Assembly (NCBI GenBank): GCA_039881145.1 | Contig: JAYKKI010000006.1 | Coordinates: forward strand, 8,688,501-8,752,500 | Length of the DNA stretch: 64,000 nt | Reading direction: 5' to 3' | From: Druceiella hillmani | Taxonomy: Eukaryota > Arthropoda > Insecta > Lepidoptera > Hepialidae | Part shown: positions 1 through 17,677 of the stretch, in pieces | Layout: every line of letters starts with the position of its first letter | How positions within the stretch are numbered: position 1 is the first letter of the stretch | The notes under the pieces: generated by a model | What the model was told of the DNA's origin: nothing | Databases searched by the model: none | The model's input: the letters and a program-made list of their open reading frames with translations, nothing else | Made by a program: the position numbers and the translations under genes

Positions 1-514
1 TTTTTGCACGCAGCACGTCATATTTGTTATAAAATATATTCTTTATTTAGAATCCATGCTTGAAAGCCCGCATAAAACCTTTTTGAAAATAAAAGTTAAG
101 ACGAAGAAATTCATTGAAAAAAATTTAAAGCAAGAGACAAGAGTCAAGAATGAATTTAAATGTCTAGATGGGGCCATTATAATTTTAAAAGAAGAAATAA
201 TTCCAGAATAGTAGAAAATTACTATTCTGGAAAAATATTTCATCGAAGTTTATTTAAAAGCAGAAGTACTTGATTTGTATCTGAGAATGGTTAGATAAAG
301 CCTAATCATGGAAATGTTTTCATGGACAATTACGTAGGAAAATAATTTAGCCCAGTTCTCAGAAAATTTGCGCTAGCTTTAAAATTTTACTAAACAGCAG
401 GTTATTATCCCGTCCGCAATATTTGTAAAAATACTCTTCCTCATCCTCGTATTCTGGACAAAATCTCCGCATTCCCTTGTGAATGGAAAAAGTTTTATAA
501 ATTTCTTAATATAT
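1..514. other. AT-rich stretch, no recognised gene
   Basis: A + strand frame of about 52 codons starts near 55 and is lysine/glutamate-rich. It has no motif I recognise and no splice context. The last part of the stretch may belong to the LINE relic that follows, but I cannot support a boundary. Confidence 0.4.
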
Positions 515-1443
515 AATATTTTCTCAAATCACACCAAAGATTTTCAACCTAATACTAATTTTACCACTGCTATCAAAACTCTTAGAAAGGATAGTGTGTT
601 TTTAACTTTTTAGTTTCCAAGAAACACAGAGACCTCTTAAATCTGGGTTTAACTAACTCAACTGCACTGCAACTGGATATGTGCGCCTTACGACGGTTAA
701 TTTAAAAATATCAATTCTGATATTATCAGACTTAGTGCTGCTTTAACTCTGTGGACTTTGACGTTTTGATATGTCGATTCAAATTATTTATTCTATTATA
801 ATCAATTTCTATCTTGGTGATCGTACAAAGAACCAAAGTTTGTGGAAATTATTCAAAATGGACTAGCTTTAGGGTTGGTGTGCCTCAAACTAGTGTTCTT
901 GCCCATTTTTTTTGTTTTAATTAATCTAATATACTGGATATGTGCGCCTTACGACGGGTAATATCAAAATATCCATTCTGATATTACTAGACTTCAATGA
1001 TACTTTAACTCCATGGACTTTGACGTTTTGATACACTGGTTCAAATCATTTATTCTATTATAATCAACTTCTATCTTGGCGATCATAAAACGAACCAAAG
1101 TTTGTTGAAATTATTCAAAACGGTCTATCCTCATGGCAGGTATATATCAAAGTGGTGTTTTTGCCCATTGATCTAATATAATACAGTTAAATCAATGTAT
1201 TCTATCATTTATGAGTATGTGCTGATTATCTGCAAATGTTCTCCCCTTACAGTATCAAAAAATGTCTTTCTGCATTTATATACTAAATGCACATTCTATA
1301 TTCAATATCCAAAGAGTCAATGGTCTAGTAAATGGAGTATTTTGATTAATCCAATGAAATCACAGTTTACTGATTCTGACTTCCGGTTATCAACCAATAG
1401 TCAGAAACATTTGTCGAATATATATGTGGCTGATTTACTTTAA
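515..1443 (+). mobile_element. Degenerate non-LTR retrotransposon (CR1/jockey-like reverse transcriptase relic)
   Basis: Read across frameshifts, this stretch spells the landmarks of a LINE reverse transcriptase in the right order. A block like LPLLSKLLERIV lies near 555-600. A domain-A block like SAAFNSVDFDVLI lies near 735-770 and needs one inserted base to restore frame. A GVPQxSVL block lies near 877-905. A corrupted YADD box, readable as YADYLQMF after dropping one T, lies near 1216-1245. A WSxKWxxLxNPMKSQ block typical of the post-catalytic region lies near 1320-1365. The order and spacing fit CR1/jockey-type elements. Stops and frameshifts throughout make it dead. The part from domain A to domain B is present twice. 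Clade assignment is tentative; reverse transcriptase ancestry is fairly secure. Confidence 0.75.
672..1182 (+). repeat. Tandem duplication inside the LINE relic (units of 261 and about 250 bp)
   Basis: Both units begin with the 14-mer ACTGGATATGTGCG, at 672 and at 933. They remain alignable to the GCCCAT...ATCTAATATA ends at about 931 and 1182. They differ by scattered substitutions and small indels, so the duplication is old. Each unit covers reverse transcriptase domains A to B. Confidence 0.85.
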
Positions 1444-1446
1444 CGG

Positions 1447-1664
1447 TTAATTAATGTTGGATATATTTGGCGTTAATTTTGTAGAAATTCATTATTCACA
1501 ATTAAATGAAATTACGTGATTCAGGTGGACTATTAGCTAAAATATTTGCTAATAGCTCACCTAAAGATGTTGCAATACAACGAAACCTAGGTCGTGATAA
1601 AGAACTTAAAGAAAGTGGAAATAGTACTACATCACGTAGTTTTATTTAATTGTGTTGATTGATG
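1447..1664 (-). mobile_element. Hairpin (foldback) element, copy A
   Basis: The element spans about 1457-1654 on the minus strand. Its inverted arms end in CACAATTAAATG (1497) and its complement (ends 1654), and a one-sided tail reaches the family end TTG(A/G)ATATATTTGG at the left. It shares the family core around CCTAGGT next to CGTTGTAT. A degenerate 10-bp direct repeat flanks it: 1447-1456 against 1655-1664, 8 of 10 matching. No coding capacity is visible. Confidence 0.75.
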
Positions 1665-2521
1665 GCTATGGTATTATACTTGTTACCAAAACTAAGATCC
1701 TATCGTTCTGAAGTAAACGATTTTAGTCGTAATAAATTCTTCAAAAATCAGCGTTAATCGAAAATAAAGAATATAAGTCATGAAGTGCCCAACCGAATTA
1801 CTCAAATTTCATACTCTACTGCTGTTTTTTGTTAATTATGGAGACGTTTATTATTTTAATCTAAATGGACATTGTTCTTTAAATCGGGAAGACTTTAGAA
1901 CTGTATGACGTCAATATATTGTCAATTTTAAAAACTTAATCATATACCTGACCTTCGATCACGTTTTAAATGATTTAATATTCGTGACCGACGCAATTTA
2001 ATATGCAATTATAATATGCACGAATATATGCCAAGCATGTATACGTGCATGTTATAATTGTATTTATTTTTCTTTATTCTTTGTGGAAATGTTGGTACAC
2101 AAACTTATTTAGTAGAGTATTTCAAATAGTTTGTGTTTGTTTTTTTCCCTTCACAGAAACATAAAATAAAATATAATATTTTACATAAACCCGTTATACC
2201 TTCATGTATCCCATATGAATGCAAACACCTATCTAACCACAACTTTTAATCACGTTTTAAAAAAATACTTAATGTTAATATTTAAAACTTTCATTTAATT
2301 CCATAAAGAATCTTTTACTATATATTTCACAGGATTATGAAATGACACAAACGCAAATATACGAAGTGTGCCTCATAGTCTGTGTTCGAAAGCTCGTTTC
2401 ATATCACTTATCAAATCAGCAGATTGAAATCCCTTCTATCAACTATCCTTCTGCCTTCCCTTTTCCGCGTCGCTGTTGTGCCTTTGCTTTAATCTACTCT
2501 TAATTCATATACATGTACATA

Positions 2522-2522
<1 letters not shown>
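1665..2522. other. AT-rich stretch without recognised features
   Basis: I see no coding exon, RNA gene or classifiable repeat here. Confidence 0.5.

Positions 2523-2573
<51 letters not shown>
2523..2573. repeat. (TA)n microsatellite
   Basis: Nearly pure TA dinucleotide run ending in a short CA run. Confidence 0.95.
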
Positions 2574-2578
<5 letters not shown>

Positions 2579-2780
2579 GTTAATTAGTTTATACAAATAA
2601 TTTATCGTCTTCTGCATCTTCCGCAATAATTGTGTGCGTGGTTTTTGGTTATCAGAGATTTTCCCCGTAGCTATAAGTTCAAAATCGTAGAATTAGTTAT
2701 GAAAATGTATGATATATTATCATAAATAAATAAATAAAATGATGTCAATATACCACCATTATTGTGCCAATTGCCTTCTA

Positions 2781-3425
2781 AAATGAGCACTAAAATTTAA
2801 ATGCAACAAAAGTAAATTCGTCCTGTTATATATCTTCTATTTTAATTTCTTGGTACAATTCATGAAAAAATATTTATTTAAAAGTAGTTTAAGATTATTT
2901 TTCACCAACTTCATAAAAGGGAAAGGTTTTCACTTCATATCTCTTGAATTTATCAACCAGGCTTAATGATTCTTTTTTTATTTGGAAGGGTATACTTTCA
3001 GTATGGTACCATACAATTTCATTTTAATTGATCGCGTAAAGTGAATATACGAGAACACCATAGAATTTCTCAACACTGAAAAGTATAGGGACCGTAATGC
3101 ATGAAATGAGCAGGAAAATGTAAATGTAACAAAAGCAAATTCGTCTTATTATATATCTTGAGAGGTATTGTCTATTTTAATTTCTTGGTATCAGTAGTCT
3201 AAGAATCTTGGTAAAAGTAGTTTAAGAATATTTTTACCCAACAACAAAAAAGGGGAAGGTTCTTATTTCATATCTCTGGAATTTATCAATCAAGCTTAAT
3301 GATTCTTTTTTTACTTGGAAGGGTGTTCTTCCAGCATGGTACCATAAAATTTTATTTTAATCTGATCGTGATTCACTTGAATATACACTATAGAATTTCT
3401 CAACATTGAAAAGTACCGTGATTGC
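2781..3425 (+). repeat. Imperfect tandem duplication, two units of about 320 bp
   Basis: Unit 1 (2781-3103) and unit 2 (3104-3425) share long matching blocks: the AAATTCGTC...ATATATCTT start, TAATGATTCTTTTTTTA, TTGGAAGGGT, ATGGTACCATA and AGAATTTCTCAACA near the end. Small indels separate them. I see no protein-coding signature, so the parent sequence is unknown. Confidence 0.85.
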
Positions 3426-3830
3426 GTTTCTGTGATAAAAGTCTGGTAATTATTTATGATAAGGTGAACTAAATTTAGTCTTTATTAAAATCAGTGTACA
3501 TTGATGAAGACTGAAATTTGAAACATAAACTCTTCAGGGGTGAGGAGTAGACTCATCGAGTTTGGATTTATTTCACTTGTCTTAACGAAACAAGAAAATG
3601 ACAAACTTGGGTTAGCATATAGAGGAACATTCCAAAATGTAAAACTACATTTTTAAACCTTTTTAATTGCATAGCTTTATCACATTTTTTATGTTATTAT
3701 TGTTGATTCAAAGCTCCACTACTTATATGATTCTCATGAAACATCGCATACGTGTTCATTCTCCATGACAGTTATACATCATGGTAATTTCGTCTTTTGA
3801 TCCATAAATTGAAATGCCACAGGTATATTG

Positions 3831-4300
3831 CCAGCCTAAATTGTGAAGCTTGAAAATCTGTTGCTTTCAAATTAATATTTTGAGTCTCAGGCATGGATCC
3901 TGTAATTGAGATTCGAGCTTTAAACCATCATTGCTCTGATTCCAGGAGTACTGCCTGCTTAAGCCAGGGGATTTGAGGAGTAATATGTTGGGTCTCAAGC
4001 AGATTCTCTGTCATGAAACTCTGGGCTTCAACACTCCCTTTTTGAAGATGTAGAGGTACTACCCGTCTGCGTAGTGAGTATTAAGCATCTGCTATTTTAA
4101 ACGTAGTGTAGCCTGTCTCAAGCAGATGCTTAGTTATTGAACTCCGAGTTCTAAATCCTTAGTCCTGACGCTGCGGGCGTATTGGAAGATTAAATGGTGA
4201 GACTTTAGGATCTGTAGTTTTTAAATTAGTATTGTGAATCTCAAGCATAAAGTCGTGTATTAAACTCCGAATATAAATTCCTTATTGCGATGCTGCCACC
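3831..4300 (+). repeat. Degenerate tandem repeat, period about 108-123 bp, four units
   Basis: The motif (G/A)(T/A)CTCA(A/G)GCA, followed about 20 bases later by a CTCxGAG-like block and TAAA, recurs at about 3884, 3992, 4115 and 4238. The spacings are 108, 123 and 123. The region is less AT-rich than its surroundings. I do not recognise the unit. Confidence 0.65.
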
Positions 4301-4529
4301 GAAGAATCTATTTTATGTATATTAATTTACATACCCACTAATCGATCAATTTGGAAAAAAAAATATTTTAATAACTCCAGTGGACTCTAATGAAAAATTC
4401 GTCAGGATTTTACCATGGGAATTGTGGGTATACCAGGGAGTTCCTCAACAATGAACAGCACAGTTGCTGTAAAAATCAAAATAATATGATGGAGCTTTGC
4501 AGTGATAGGAAATCTTTACTGATTATAAG

Positions 4530-4990
4530 AAAATAAATAGATATGTAATAATACACAAATACGTCCAAAGATATATAGCAAATAAAGTATAAATAGGTAG
4601 GTAGACAAGTAAGTGTGTAGATACACAAATATAAGTATGGTGGTGGGTATAAACAAATGCTTGATGTAAGTGTGGGTGTACACAAATGCAGGAACTGATT
4701 AAAGATTAGCATGTCGACAGGTAGGTGTGTAAGTGTAAAAAGTTATATACAAAAACATATAGAAACTAGAATATTAGTAAGCTGACAAGCAGATATGTGC
4801 AGATTCCTACAAATCATAAAGTAACTAGGATATTGCTCGGCAGATATATGAATAGAGATATACACAGGTTTAAAGTACTGACTAGGTACGGTGTGGCCGA
4901 AAGAGAAAATGTAATTTTGTAACTTCTTATGTACACATGTACGTATCGATTTGTATGGATACTTAAACATATATAAATACATTTAGGCTC
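4530..4990 (+). repeat. Cryptic simple repeat with recurring ACACAAAT/TAGGTAGGT/GTAAGTGTG words
   Basis: Short words such as TACACAAAT, AGGTAGGTGTGTAAGTGT, GAAACTAG(A/G)ATATT and CAGATAT recur at irregular 60-80 bp intervals. This suggests a decayed minisatellite. The open frames here are a by-product of the low complexity. Confidence 0.5.
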
Positions 4991-6134
4991 ATTAAATTTC
5001 AATTCCGATTCCAATAAATTATATATTATAGGTATTTAATTAATTGTCAATTCGTGATACTCTGGCAAATAACATATGTAAAAAAATTTAAAAATAAAAA
5101 TTTTCTAAAATAATATTATCGCTAATGAGTTTGGGAAACGGTGCCAAATGAAATGTAACACTTACACGTATTTGTTTTAGTTTGCACGTACGTAAGAAAG
5201 GAAAAATAATTGATTTAGCACTGATATTTTCGTAAAATAGTTTCATTTATAAAACTGTCTGCTTCTATAGATATTGTTGTCGTAAAAAATATTTCGGTTT
5301 TAGTCAGTGAGAGCCAAAAGAAAAAGCCAAAAAAGTTCAACACACAGTTTTAACCATGATATGATAATGAATACTTAAAGTGTGAATTAATGTTATGGGC
5401 ATTGAGAATGTACCCGACACTAATGACATTTCAATTTTGATAACATTTCTTTAACTCTCCGTTTTTAATAAAATGTTACATCTATTTATTCTCTTGGAGT
5501 CACCGTGGCCCGATCTAGTGTGTTGATTTATTGAAAATGAAATGTGATGTTTTGTGTTATTTACATATTTACTAAGACTAAAATTATAAAGCCAAATAAT
5601 TTTCATTTCCATTGAAATCTTTAGAATTATGGCACTTCAAAACTTTAATTTGAGCATATTTGTTTTTCTTGACTACAAAGAAACGATTAGGAAATAATTT
5701 TTTTCAAATTTAATGACTTTGAAATTTTTTCGCTGTATTTTGAGCAACTTCCTTTTTTAATAATTTAGTGTCGGATTTGCCTTTATATTTCTATATCTAG
5801 TGTATAGTGCGCAAGTAACAATAAAATAAGGAAAGAAATTTTTATAAAACATCATATCTTTTTAAATTGAATATTTATTCTTCTCTGCGTATCGTTTTCT
5901 TCTTGTTCAAATATGTTTACTGTATACTTGACTTTTAATGCGAGGATACGCCATTTGCATATTTTTCGAACATAGATATAAACTTACTATTATCAAAAGC
6001 TTTCATCTCGTTAAATCTGCAGACCATAAAGATTTACTACTGTAAAACAAAAGTTGTACTGGCCAATAATATTGGGTAGGTTAATAATGAGCCGTCATTA
6101 GTGTTGTATTTTTTATAATTTAATTTTAATAAAT
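4991..6134. other. AT-rich stretch without recognised features
   Basis: No open frame or repeat that I can classify. Confidence 0.5.
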
Positions 6135-6715
6135 TTAAAATTAATTAACCCTTGAAAGAATCATCATCATTTTGTACTACATGTATCCAACGCACTGGCT
6201 GGGAGTGGATAGAATCTGCATAAAATGCAGGACACTTGGAATAAATAAATTGGTGTGCAGTGCACCTCATCATCAAAGTTTTCTTCGCGTAAGGTGTTGT
6301 TGAGCCATCTGAATGAACAATAATCAGTGCGTACAAGGTTTGGGAGATATCACGAATGGGGAGGGGGTGTATGTCCAACCAAAATTCAAACCTTTAAGGC
6401 GGATCTGTTTGTCTATATGAGGACCTCGCTACGGCTATGGCTTGTCCGGGCTAAGTTCATGTTTTACCAACACATCGTATTTAAAGCCTTTTCTCAAGCT
6501 GTGTAAAGATTCTCTATATCTGTTGCTAGCCAGCGTGTCGTTAATCGGGTATCTTCTTCAATTTTAACCTGTCGCTATCTAATGCCACCGGTCGACCAAA
6601 GCGTGGATGGTCACTAAAGTAATAATTGCCGCTACGAAACGCTCGAATCATCGTTTTGGGGTAACTTCAAATATTGCTTGAAGAGCTGAGCGTTGGCCTA
6701 CGTTACGCATAGCTT
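6135..6715 (-). mobile_element. Mariner transposase relic
   Basis: Translated on the minus strand with frame changes, the distal part (about 6560-6715) reads FRSGNYYFSDHPRFGRP, then a D-rich linker. This is the N-terminal domain of mariner transposases, FRxGxxxxxDxPRxGRP. The proximal part (about 6160-6235) reads CPAFYADSIHSQPVRW then HVVQND. This matches the mariner C-terminus, xAFYxxGIxxLPxRWxxVVxxxG. The middle is stop-ridden and shortened, and the catalytic DDD triad cannot be read. The element is dead. Family assignment is firm, subfamily unknown. Confidence 0.8.
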
Positions 6716-8269
6716 CGGCAGCAGAGTGACTATATTAGTACTATTAGAATGGACATTGTCTCACATGCGTTTTTATTTCGCCATATTTTGAGAGAGTACT
6801 ATTTTCAAGTATTAAAAAGCTCCATACATACAAGTTGGACATTAACACAAGTGACCAGAAATGGATATAATTAATAATTTGTATTTTAATACAATTATAT
6901 TTAAAAATAATTACACCTGCTTTTGGATAATAGATATTAACTTCTAAGAAGTAAATTGAATGAATATAGTGCCATTTTGAATTCATTGTTTAAAATATAG
7001 GTCGATTGATTCCGGTCCCATGGACTATCAGAAATAAACGGAATTAAAATGTACTTATGAGATACTACAGAAATGTATTTGCATCTTATAAACTACGAGT
7101 TGACATTTAAACGTCATAAATTAATCATTTTTATCTACCTATATGAATCCTTTCACGGACACCATAAAACCAAACCATAAGGAGAATTAAAGAGTCAAAA
7201 TAGCTTTGTGTATAAATAGCGAAATAAAATTCTGGAAACCAGCTTGATTGAAACGAACTTTATTTAACATAACGGTGCATACAATAATCAAGATAATTCA
7301 CCGAACTACTGTTTACACTTGATTTAACATGCGATATACTACCGGTAATGTATATTAAGTCGCCTCATGTCCTGAAGGCTTAGTCATATAAAGTCCCTGT
7401 TCTCTGAACTCATACTTCAAGAATCTGCTCCCCTATCTTATACTAGCCAACATACTTATTGTAATGAGTTTCATCAAATATATCGGGCGGATAAATTTGC
7501 AAATGGCTTCCATTCCAAAGACTTTGTATTAGAGAATAGTGTATAATTTGCATGTACTTATATCGTAATCACTCTATTTTGTTTAGCGATATTTTTTTCA
7601 AATAAACATTAGTGTTATATAACAATAATGTTATTAAGTAATCGGTTAAAATTAATAAAAGAAAATGGAGATATTAAATATTTGGAGAAACTATGGAAAC
7701 AATTTTACCGAAATAGAAAAAAATTGATAATATAATTTTATACCTGTATAATGTACATAAAGCAATGCAGAAATAAATATAAACTATAACATAAAAATTA
7801 AAACCTATTAATTACGTATAAACTTCGTAGCGCGAGTGTTTCCTACATTCGTAGATACGTATACATTTAAAATGATTAAGAGTAGATACATTTCAACATA
7901 TGGAAATATATTGCCTAGTACACCCCTTACATAAATAAGAACTGTATTATGAATTTTTAAACAACTATAAGGATTAAAATTATTGCAAGTTTTTCGGCAA
8001 ACTACAATTTTCAGGATTCTATAATCAAGCAAGGAACCCTTATTGTACCGTCATGTCTTTCTGTCCCTCTGTATTTCCATGTAATTTGTATGGAGCCAAT
8101 CACATACCAATATGGACAAATCAACATCAGAAGTGAGATGGATTAGGGAAAGAAATTGTTTGTCTTGTAATGAAAAGGACGGCAAAAAAACTTTTACATA
8201 ACTTAAACATACATAAACACATACATATTATCATAGGGACATATTTAAATAGATCTTTTAAAATATTAA
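6716..8269. other. AT-rich stretch without recognised features
   Basis: Only short chance frames; no repeat or exon recognised. Confidence 0.5.
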
Positions 8270-9430
8270 AAAAACTTCCCTGGAACTAAATCACATTAAT
8301 GCTCCTATTCCGAGCTATTTGCGCACAAAACCGTTGTAAAATTTTGAAAAATACACAAATATATCTCTTACAAAGTACTTTCAATAAAAAAATGCAACAG
8401 TTAGGTAAACGAAAAGGATCAATAATGGTATTGAGACAATTAAAATATATCATCAGAGTATTAAAATTAAACCCTGCTCTTGCTCTATTTGGGTGTACTC
8501 GACCCGAACTAAATTTTATTGATATCTTGTGTAAACATTATATAAAACACTAAGCGATGATACACAATATTTTAAATTACTTTTGAAAAAAAATTATTTC
8601 GACTAGGTTCCTGTTTAACTCTTTTGATTCCATTCAAACCACGTGAGCGTAAGAAGTACATTAGTTGTTTAAAATTATCGGAAAAATTTAAGTTTCCTTT
8701 GTGTTGAAACAGATTTTATTTTGTCATATCAGTTATGTTGTTTTTGATCACGTTGCGTACTAAATTTAAACAATAAAAATTCTGCCTTAATAAAGAGACA
8801 GTAGCCTGTAACTGTTACTTTAATACTAAATGTGGCCGAGAAGCGAAGATTTTTGATGCGACAGAAGCTTCAGACAGCAGAGAGGATGTATCAGAATTCG
8901 AGGACCGTTTAAGCAACGACTTCGAAAGCGATAGTATCGAAGAATATCTGAAGGTGGTTCAAACAATGAATTAATTTTTTCCAATCTTGTTGTCAGAGTC
9001 GCACCTGATTCGTCGTCCTGCACGTAAAATTTAAAAAAAAATAAGTAATACAAATGAAACCTTTGTGTAAATATGTAACAAAAATCGTTTCTATCTTTTC
9101 ATATTCAATCAAATTATTATAATTAAAAATATTAATGTGACATGTATTCAATTCAAAATAATTTATAATAAACAAGTTGATAAATTTGGTGCTACTGCAT
9201 TCCCAGTTACGGTGATTTATTGCTACTTGCTGGTGGGCACAAATCTTACGATGAGTCCATGAAGTAACTTTCAATGACGATGGCGGTCTAAATTTACTCT
9301 TAGTGAAAAGTAATAAAACTTATTAAACTCAATTTATAGCAGAAATGCTGTCAAAACTGAGAAATACAACTAAGAAGCAAGCTTGTTATAAACATTGTCT
9401 TTCGAGAAACGACAATGTTGGGTGTAGAAA
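8270..9430 (+). repeat. Copy 3 of the repeated segment that is inverted at 58.4-62.1 kb
   Basis: This segment aligns in order with 58.96-59.88 kb (same orientation) and with the reverse complement of 60.47-61.45 kb. Shared landmarks are GGATCAATAAT near 8417, ATTAAAATTAAACCC near 8460, CATATCAGTTA near 8725, GATAGTATC near 8930, GATTCGTCGTCCTG near 9007, ACGATGAGTCCATGAA near 9250 and AAATACAACT near 9362. One + strand frame (about 8830-8974) is acidic and reads SREDVSEFEDRLSNDFESDS, but I cannot identify it. The segment ends about 1.5 kb upstream of the intact Gr gene. See the finding on shared 5' flanks. Confidence 0.7.
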
Positions 9431-10893
9431 TTGTCACATGCGCCATAGATAATTGTGCAAATTGTGTACCTGAATCATTTTAGTATAGTTAATTATCAGT
9501 TATAAGTTTTTCATTTCACTACTGAATTTAATTTCTTATTACGAAATAACTTTCAGTGTTCCGTACGGCAAACAGAATAGAAGAAACCTTAAAACATCAC
9601 TAGCATGTCCACCTGTCTGTACGTCAGTCATAAAGATTTTCTCAGAAATTTGTAATTGGGAACAGCTACAGGAAATAGCATTAGAATGATAAATATTAAG
9701 ATATATGTGGGATATATAACAGCCGATACCATATGAAATTTTCATACGGAGGGATTAAAGGCACAAATAATATGACAAACATTTTTTTAACATTCTTATA
9801 TCATAGGAAATATCAACAGAAAGAGCCACTAAAAAGGGATCTAAAAACACATATTTCGGAATAGTGTTTTCTAAATTATGAATATTCAAAATATTTGATA
9901 TTATCAAGAGTATTTTATTATTGTTCACAGAACATTAATAATAATATTTCAGAACTGAATTATATTTAATAGTGTAGATTTAGTGACTTTGTTAAATATG
10001 TTTGAAGAAATATGCTATCCGTAGTCTACCTCTAAAACAATTAAAATAAACATTATTAAATGAACAACTTATACAAATTATAGAAATAATTTAAAATTTC
10101 TTAGTTTTTAAAAACTCCACGAACTCCACGAAATTTATTCGTCCGTCTTATTAGCCATTTGCAAATAGACCGATTAGAAGAGAATTGTTAACCGTTTGGA
10201 CAAGGTATAGATTAATTGCCAAAATAATTTTTTTTATTCCTATCAAAGAAGTGAGATGAAAACTATTTATTATATTTTATATTTCTTTTTACAAAATAAA
10301 TTATTGCCATTTAGTAGACATTGTAATAATTTATTTTTAATAAAAAATATTCGTTCTTTTCAAATATCTTCATACTCCTAATTTTGTCTATATATTTCTT
10401 TAGGGAAAAAATTTTATTAAAAAAACCTTAAAAAAATACATTAAATTTAATAGCACAATCGATTTCCTTTCAGCAAAATAATACTTGTAAGGCTCCATAT
10501 TCAAAGTAGAACAAGGTGTTCGTCACATCGCATCGTATCGCTTATCCTTGTTTTAATATTGAAATAGCGTATCTTGAGTGCAAGATGAGATACAAAAAAA
10601 CAATCGATTACAATCGTCTTAATGTATCCTCGGGAATTCATAGAGACTCGTTTTGCTATACACTTTTGCAACATCTTTATACGCCAAAATAAGTATGGAA
10701 CCCCAGAAGTACGAATTTTATACAAATTCAGAAAATAAATAAATATATCTGAATAAGTAATTTATTTTTTCTTAACCATCTTATTAGACGAGATCAAACC
10801 GTTCATACCAAACAGTAAAATTCGTTACAAAAATTTTAAGACAAAACAGGGTTAAGGAGATAATAAAAGTACTCTCTATTAGCGTAGAAGTGT
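9431..10893. other. Upstream region of the intact Gr gene, AT-rich
   Basis: No gene or classifiable repeat seen. Relative to the relic locus at 60 kb, about 1.4 kb of extra sequence lies here between the repeated segment and the Gr 5' flank. Confidence 0.45.
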
Positions 10894-10974
10894 GTCGCTA
10901 AGTTAAACGGCCGTTACCGTAATTCATTCCGTCGACTGCTCTGTAAGGAATATTCAGTACCTTAGGCAATAATA
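10894..10974 (+). promoter_or_regulatory. Conserved 5' flank/5' UTR of the Gr gene
   Basis: GTCGCTAAGTTAAACGGCCG and the CTGTAAGGAATA block just before the ATG are also found, with few changes, upstream of the Gr first-exon relic at 60.36-60.41 kb on the minus strand. Conservation between paralogues suggests leader or promoter sequence. The transcription start site is not determinable. Confidence 0.5.
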
Positions 10975-16431
<5,457 letters not shown>

Positions 16432-16454
16432 ATTACCTATGAGTAATCATCTCA

Positions 16455-16460
16455 AATAAA
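16455..16460 (+). terminator. Polyadenylation signal AATAAA of the Gr gene
   Basis: Canonical hexamer 24 nt downstream of the TGA. The minus-strand Gr paralogue has the same hexamer at a similar distance (30905-30910). Confidence 0.6.
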
Positions 16461-17629
16461 AATTGCGTAACGGTACTTAAAGACGTCACGAAACCACTCC
16501 CAATAATTTAACAAATGTTTACCCAAAAGATATTAATAATTACTTCACAGGAACTGATTCTGCAAAAGATGTTATTGGAACGAATTTTGAAATAAAATTA
16601 AAAGTGGTATAAAGGACGAAACTGGTGATTCAGGAAAAATGTCAGAGTAATTTTTAAACTCATAAAATTTTGTCAAACAACTTTACAAGTTTACCCACAA
16701 TGAAAAAAAAATTAATGAAAAAGTACGAATGTCATTCATCTTAATGCTTGAATAATATAATATGTTAACAGTCATGGTCATATTATTATCATTACGTTCA
16801 GTGTCATTTATGCCATGTTGTCCAGGTTTTAAGGCACTAATTAAATATTTAATAAACATAAATACGAACCAACAATGTAAAAAATAATCAAATATCTCCC
16901 TCAATAGATATTTAAAAATATACTATTGGAAATGAAATATGAAGGGAAAGGAAAGTAAAATAATTTTATTATTATTATTTTAATAGGACAAAAAAAATTT
17001 GAACATTTAACTACTTTTTAAAAAACACTTGTTCTCAATAAATCATCGCACGAATTTGAATTTTTAGTAAATTTTAAAGAAAATAAGTTTTCATAGTTGT
17101 AGATATTAATACTATGTTAAAATATGACGAAATTAAAAAAATCTTATCGTAATATTGTAAATAACAGATACCGAAAGAAAAAATAAAACTAGAAGTGACT
17201 ACATTGGTTTTATAAAATGTCTTAAAAAACCGACGTCAAAAAATCTACGCACTACAAAGTAAAACATAAGTGAATCAAAATAGGTACCAATTTATTCGTA
17301 ATAAAAAAGTTACTTATTTTTGCAGCCGGTGGCGGCACGGTCGACCAGCTTAAACAGATTTATAATTTAACTTACTTTATAATGTAAATTGAAAACTTTA
17401 ACTTCTAATGTACTCACGATACAAAATAGATTGTTAAAAGCCGTATTTATAATATAAAATTTTCCATTTGTTTAAGTGAATCGACGGTGATGGTAACACG
17501 TTTTATTTGCATCTTGTTTTTGTTCGAATATCACAAAAATCGATAAACTGATTTGAATTATCTGTCATGGAAATGATGTTCAAGATAGAAATATGATCTA
17601 AAGTACAATATAATTTTAGAAGTTTTGCA
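16461..17629. other. AT-rich stretch downstream of Gr
   Basis: No exon or classifiable repeat seen. Confidence 0.45.
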
Positions 17630-17677
17630 AAAAGCAATTTTCAGGAACCGCTGGATACGTTCCTGAAAATTGCTTTT
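17630..17677. repeat. 19-bp perfect inverted repeat (hairpin)
   Basis: AAAAGCAATTTTCAGGAAC at 17630-17648 pairs perfectly with 17659-17677 around a 10-nt loop. No other copy was noticed in the window. Confidence 0.85.

Noticed and set aside
1195..1443. 82-codon frame as an independent gene
   Set aside because: Its WSxKW...NPMKSQ content places it in the LINE reverse transcriptase relic.
8299..8553. 84-codon + strand frame as a gene
   Set aside because: It lies in the repeated segment, and the counterpart frames in the two other copies are broken. It may be an element fragment, but not a supported gene.
8830..8974. Acidic frame as a piggyBac N-terminus
   Set aside because: Acidic composition alone is not diagnostic, and no DDD motif or TTAA-flanked ends were found.
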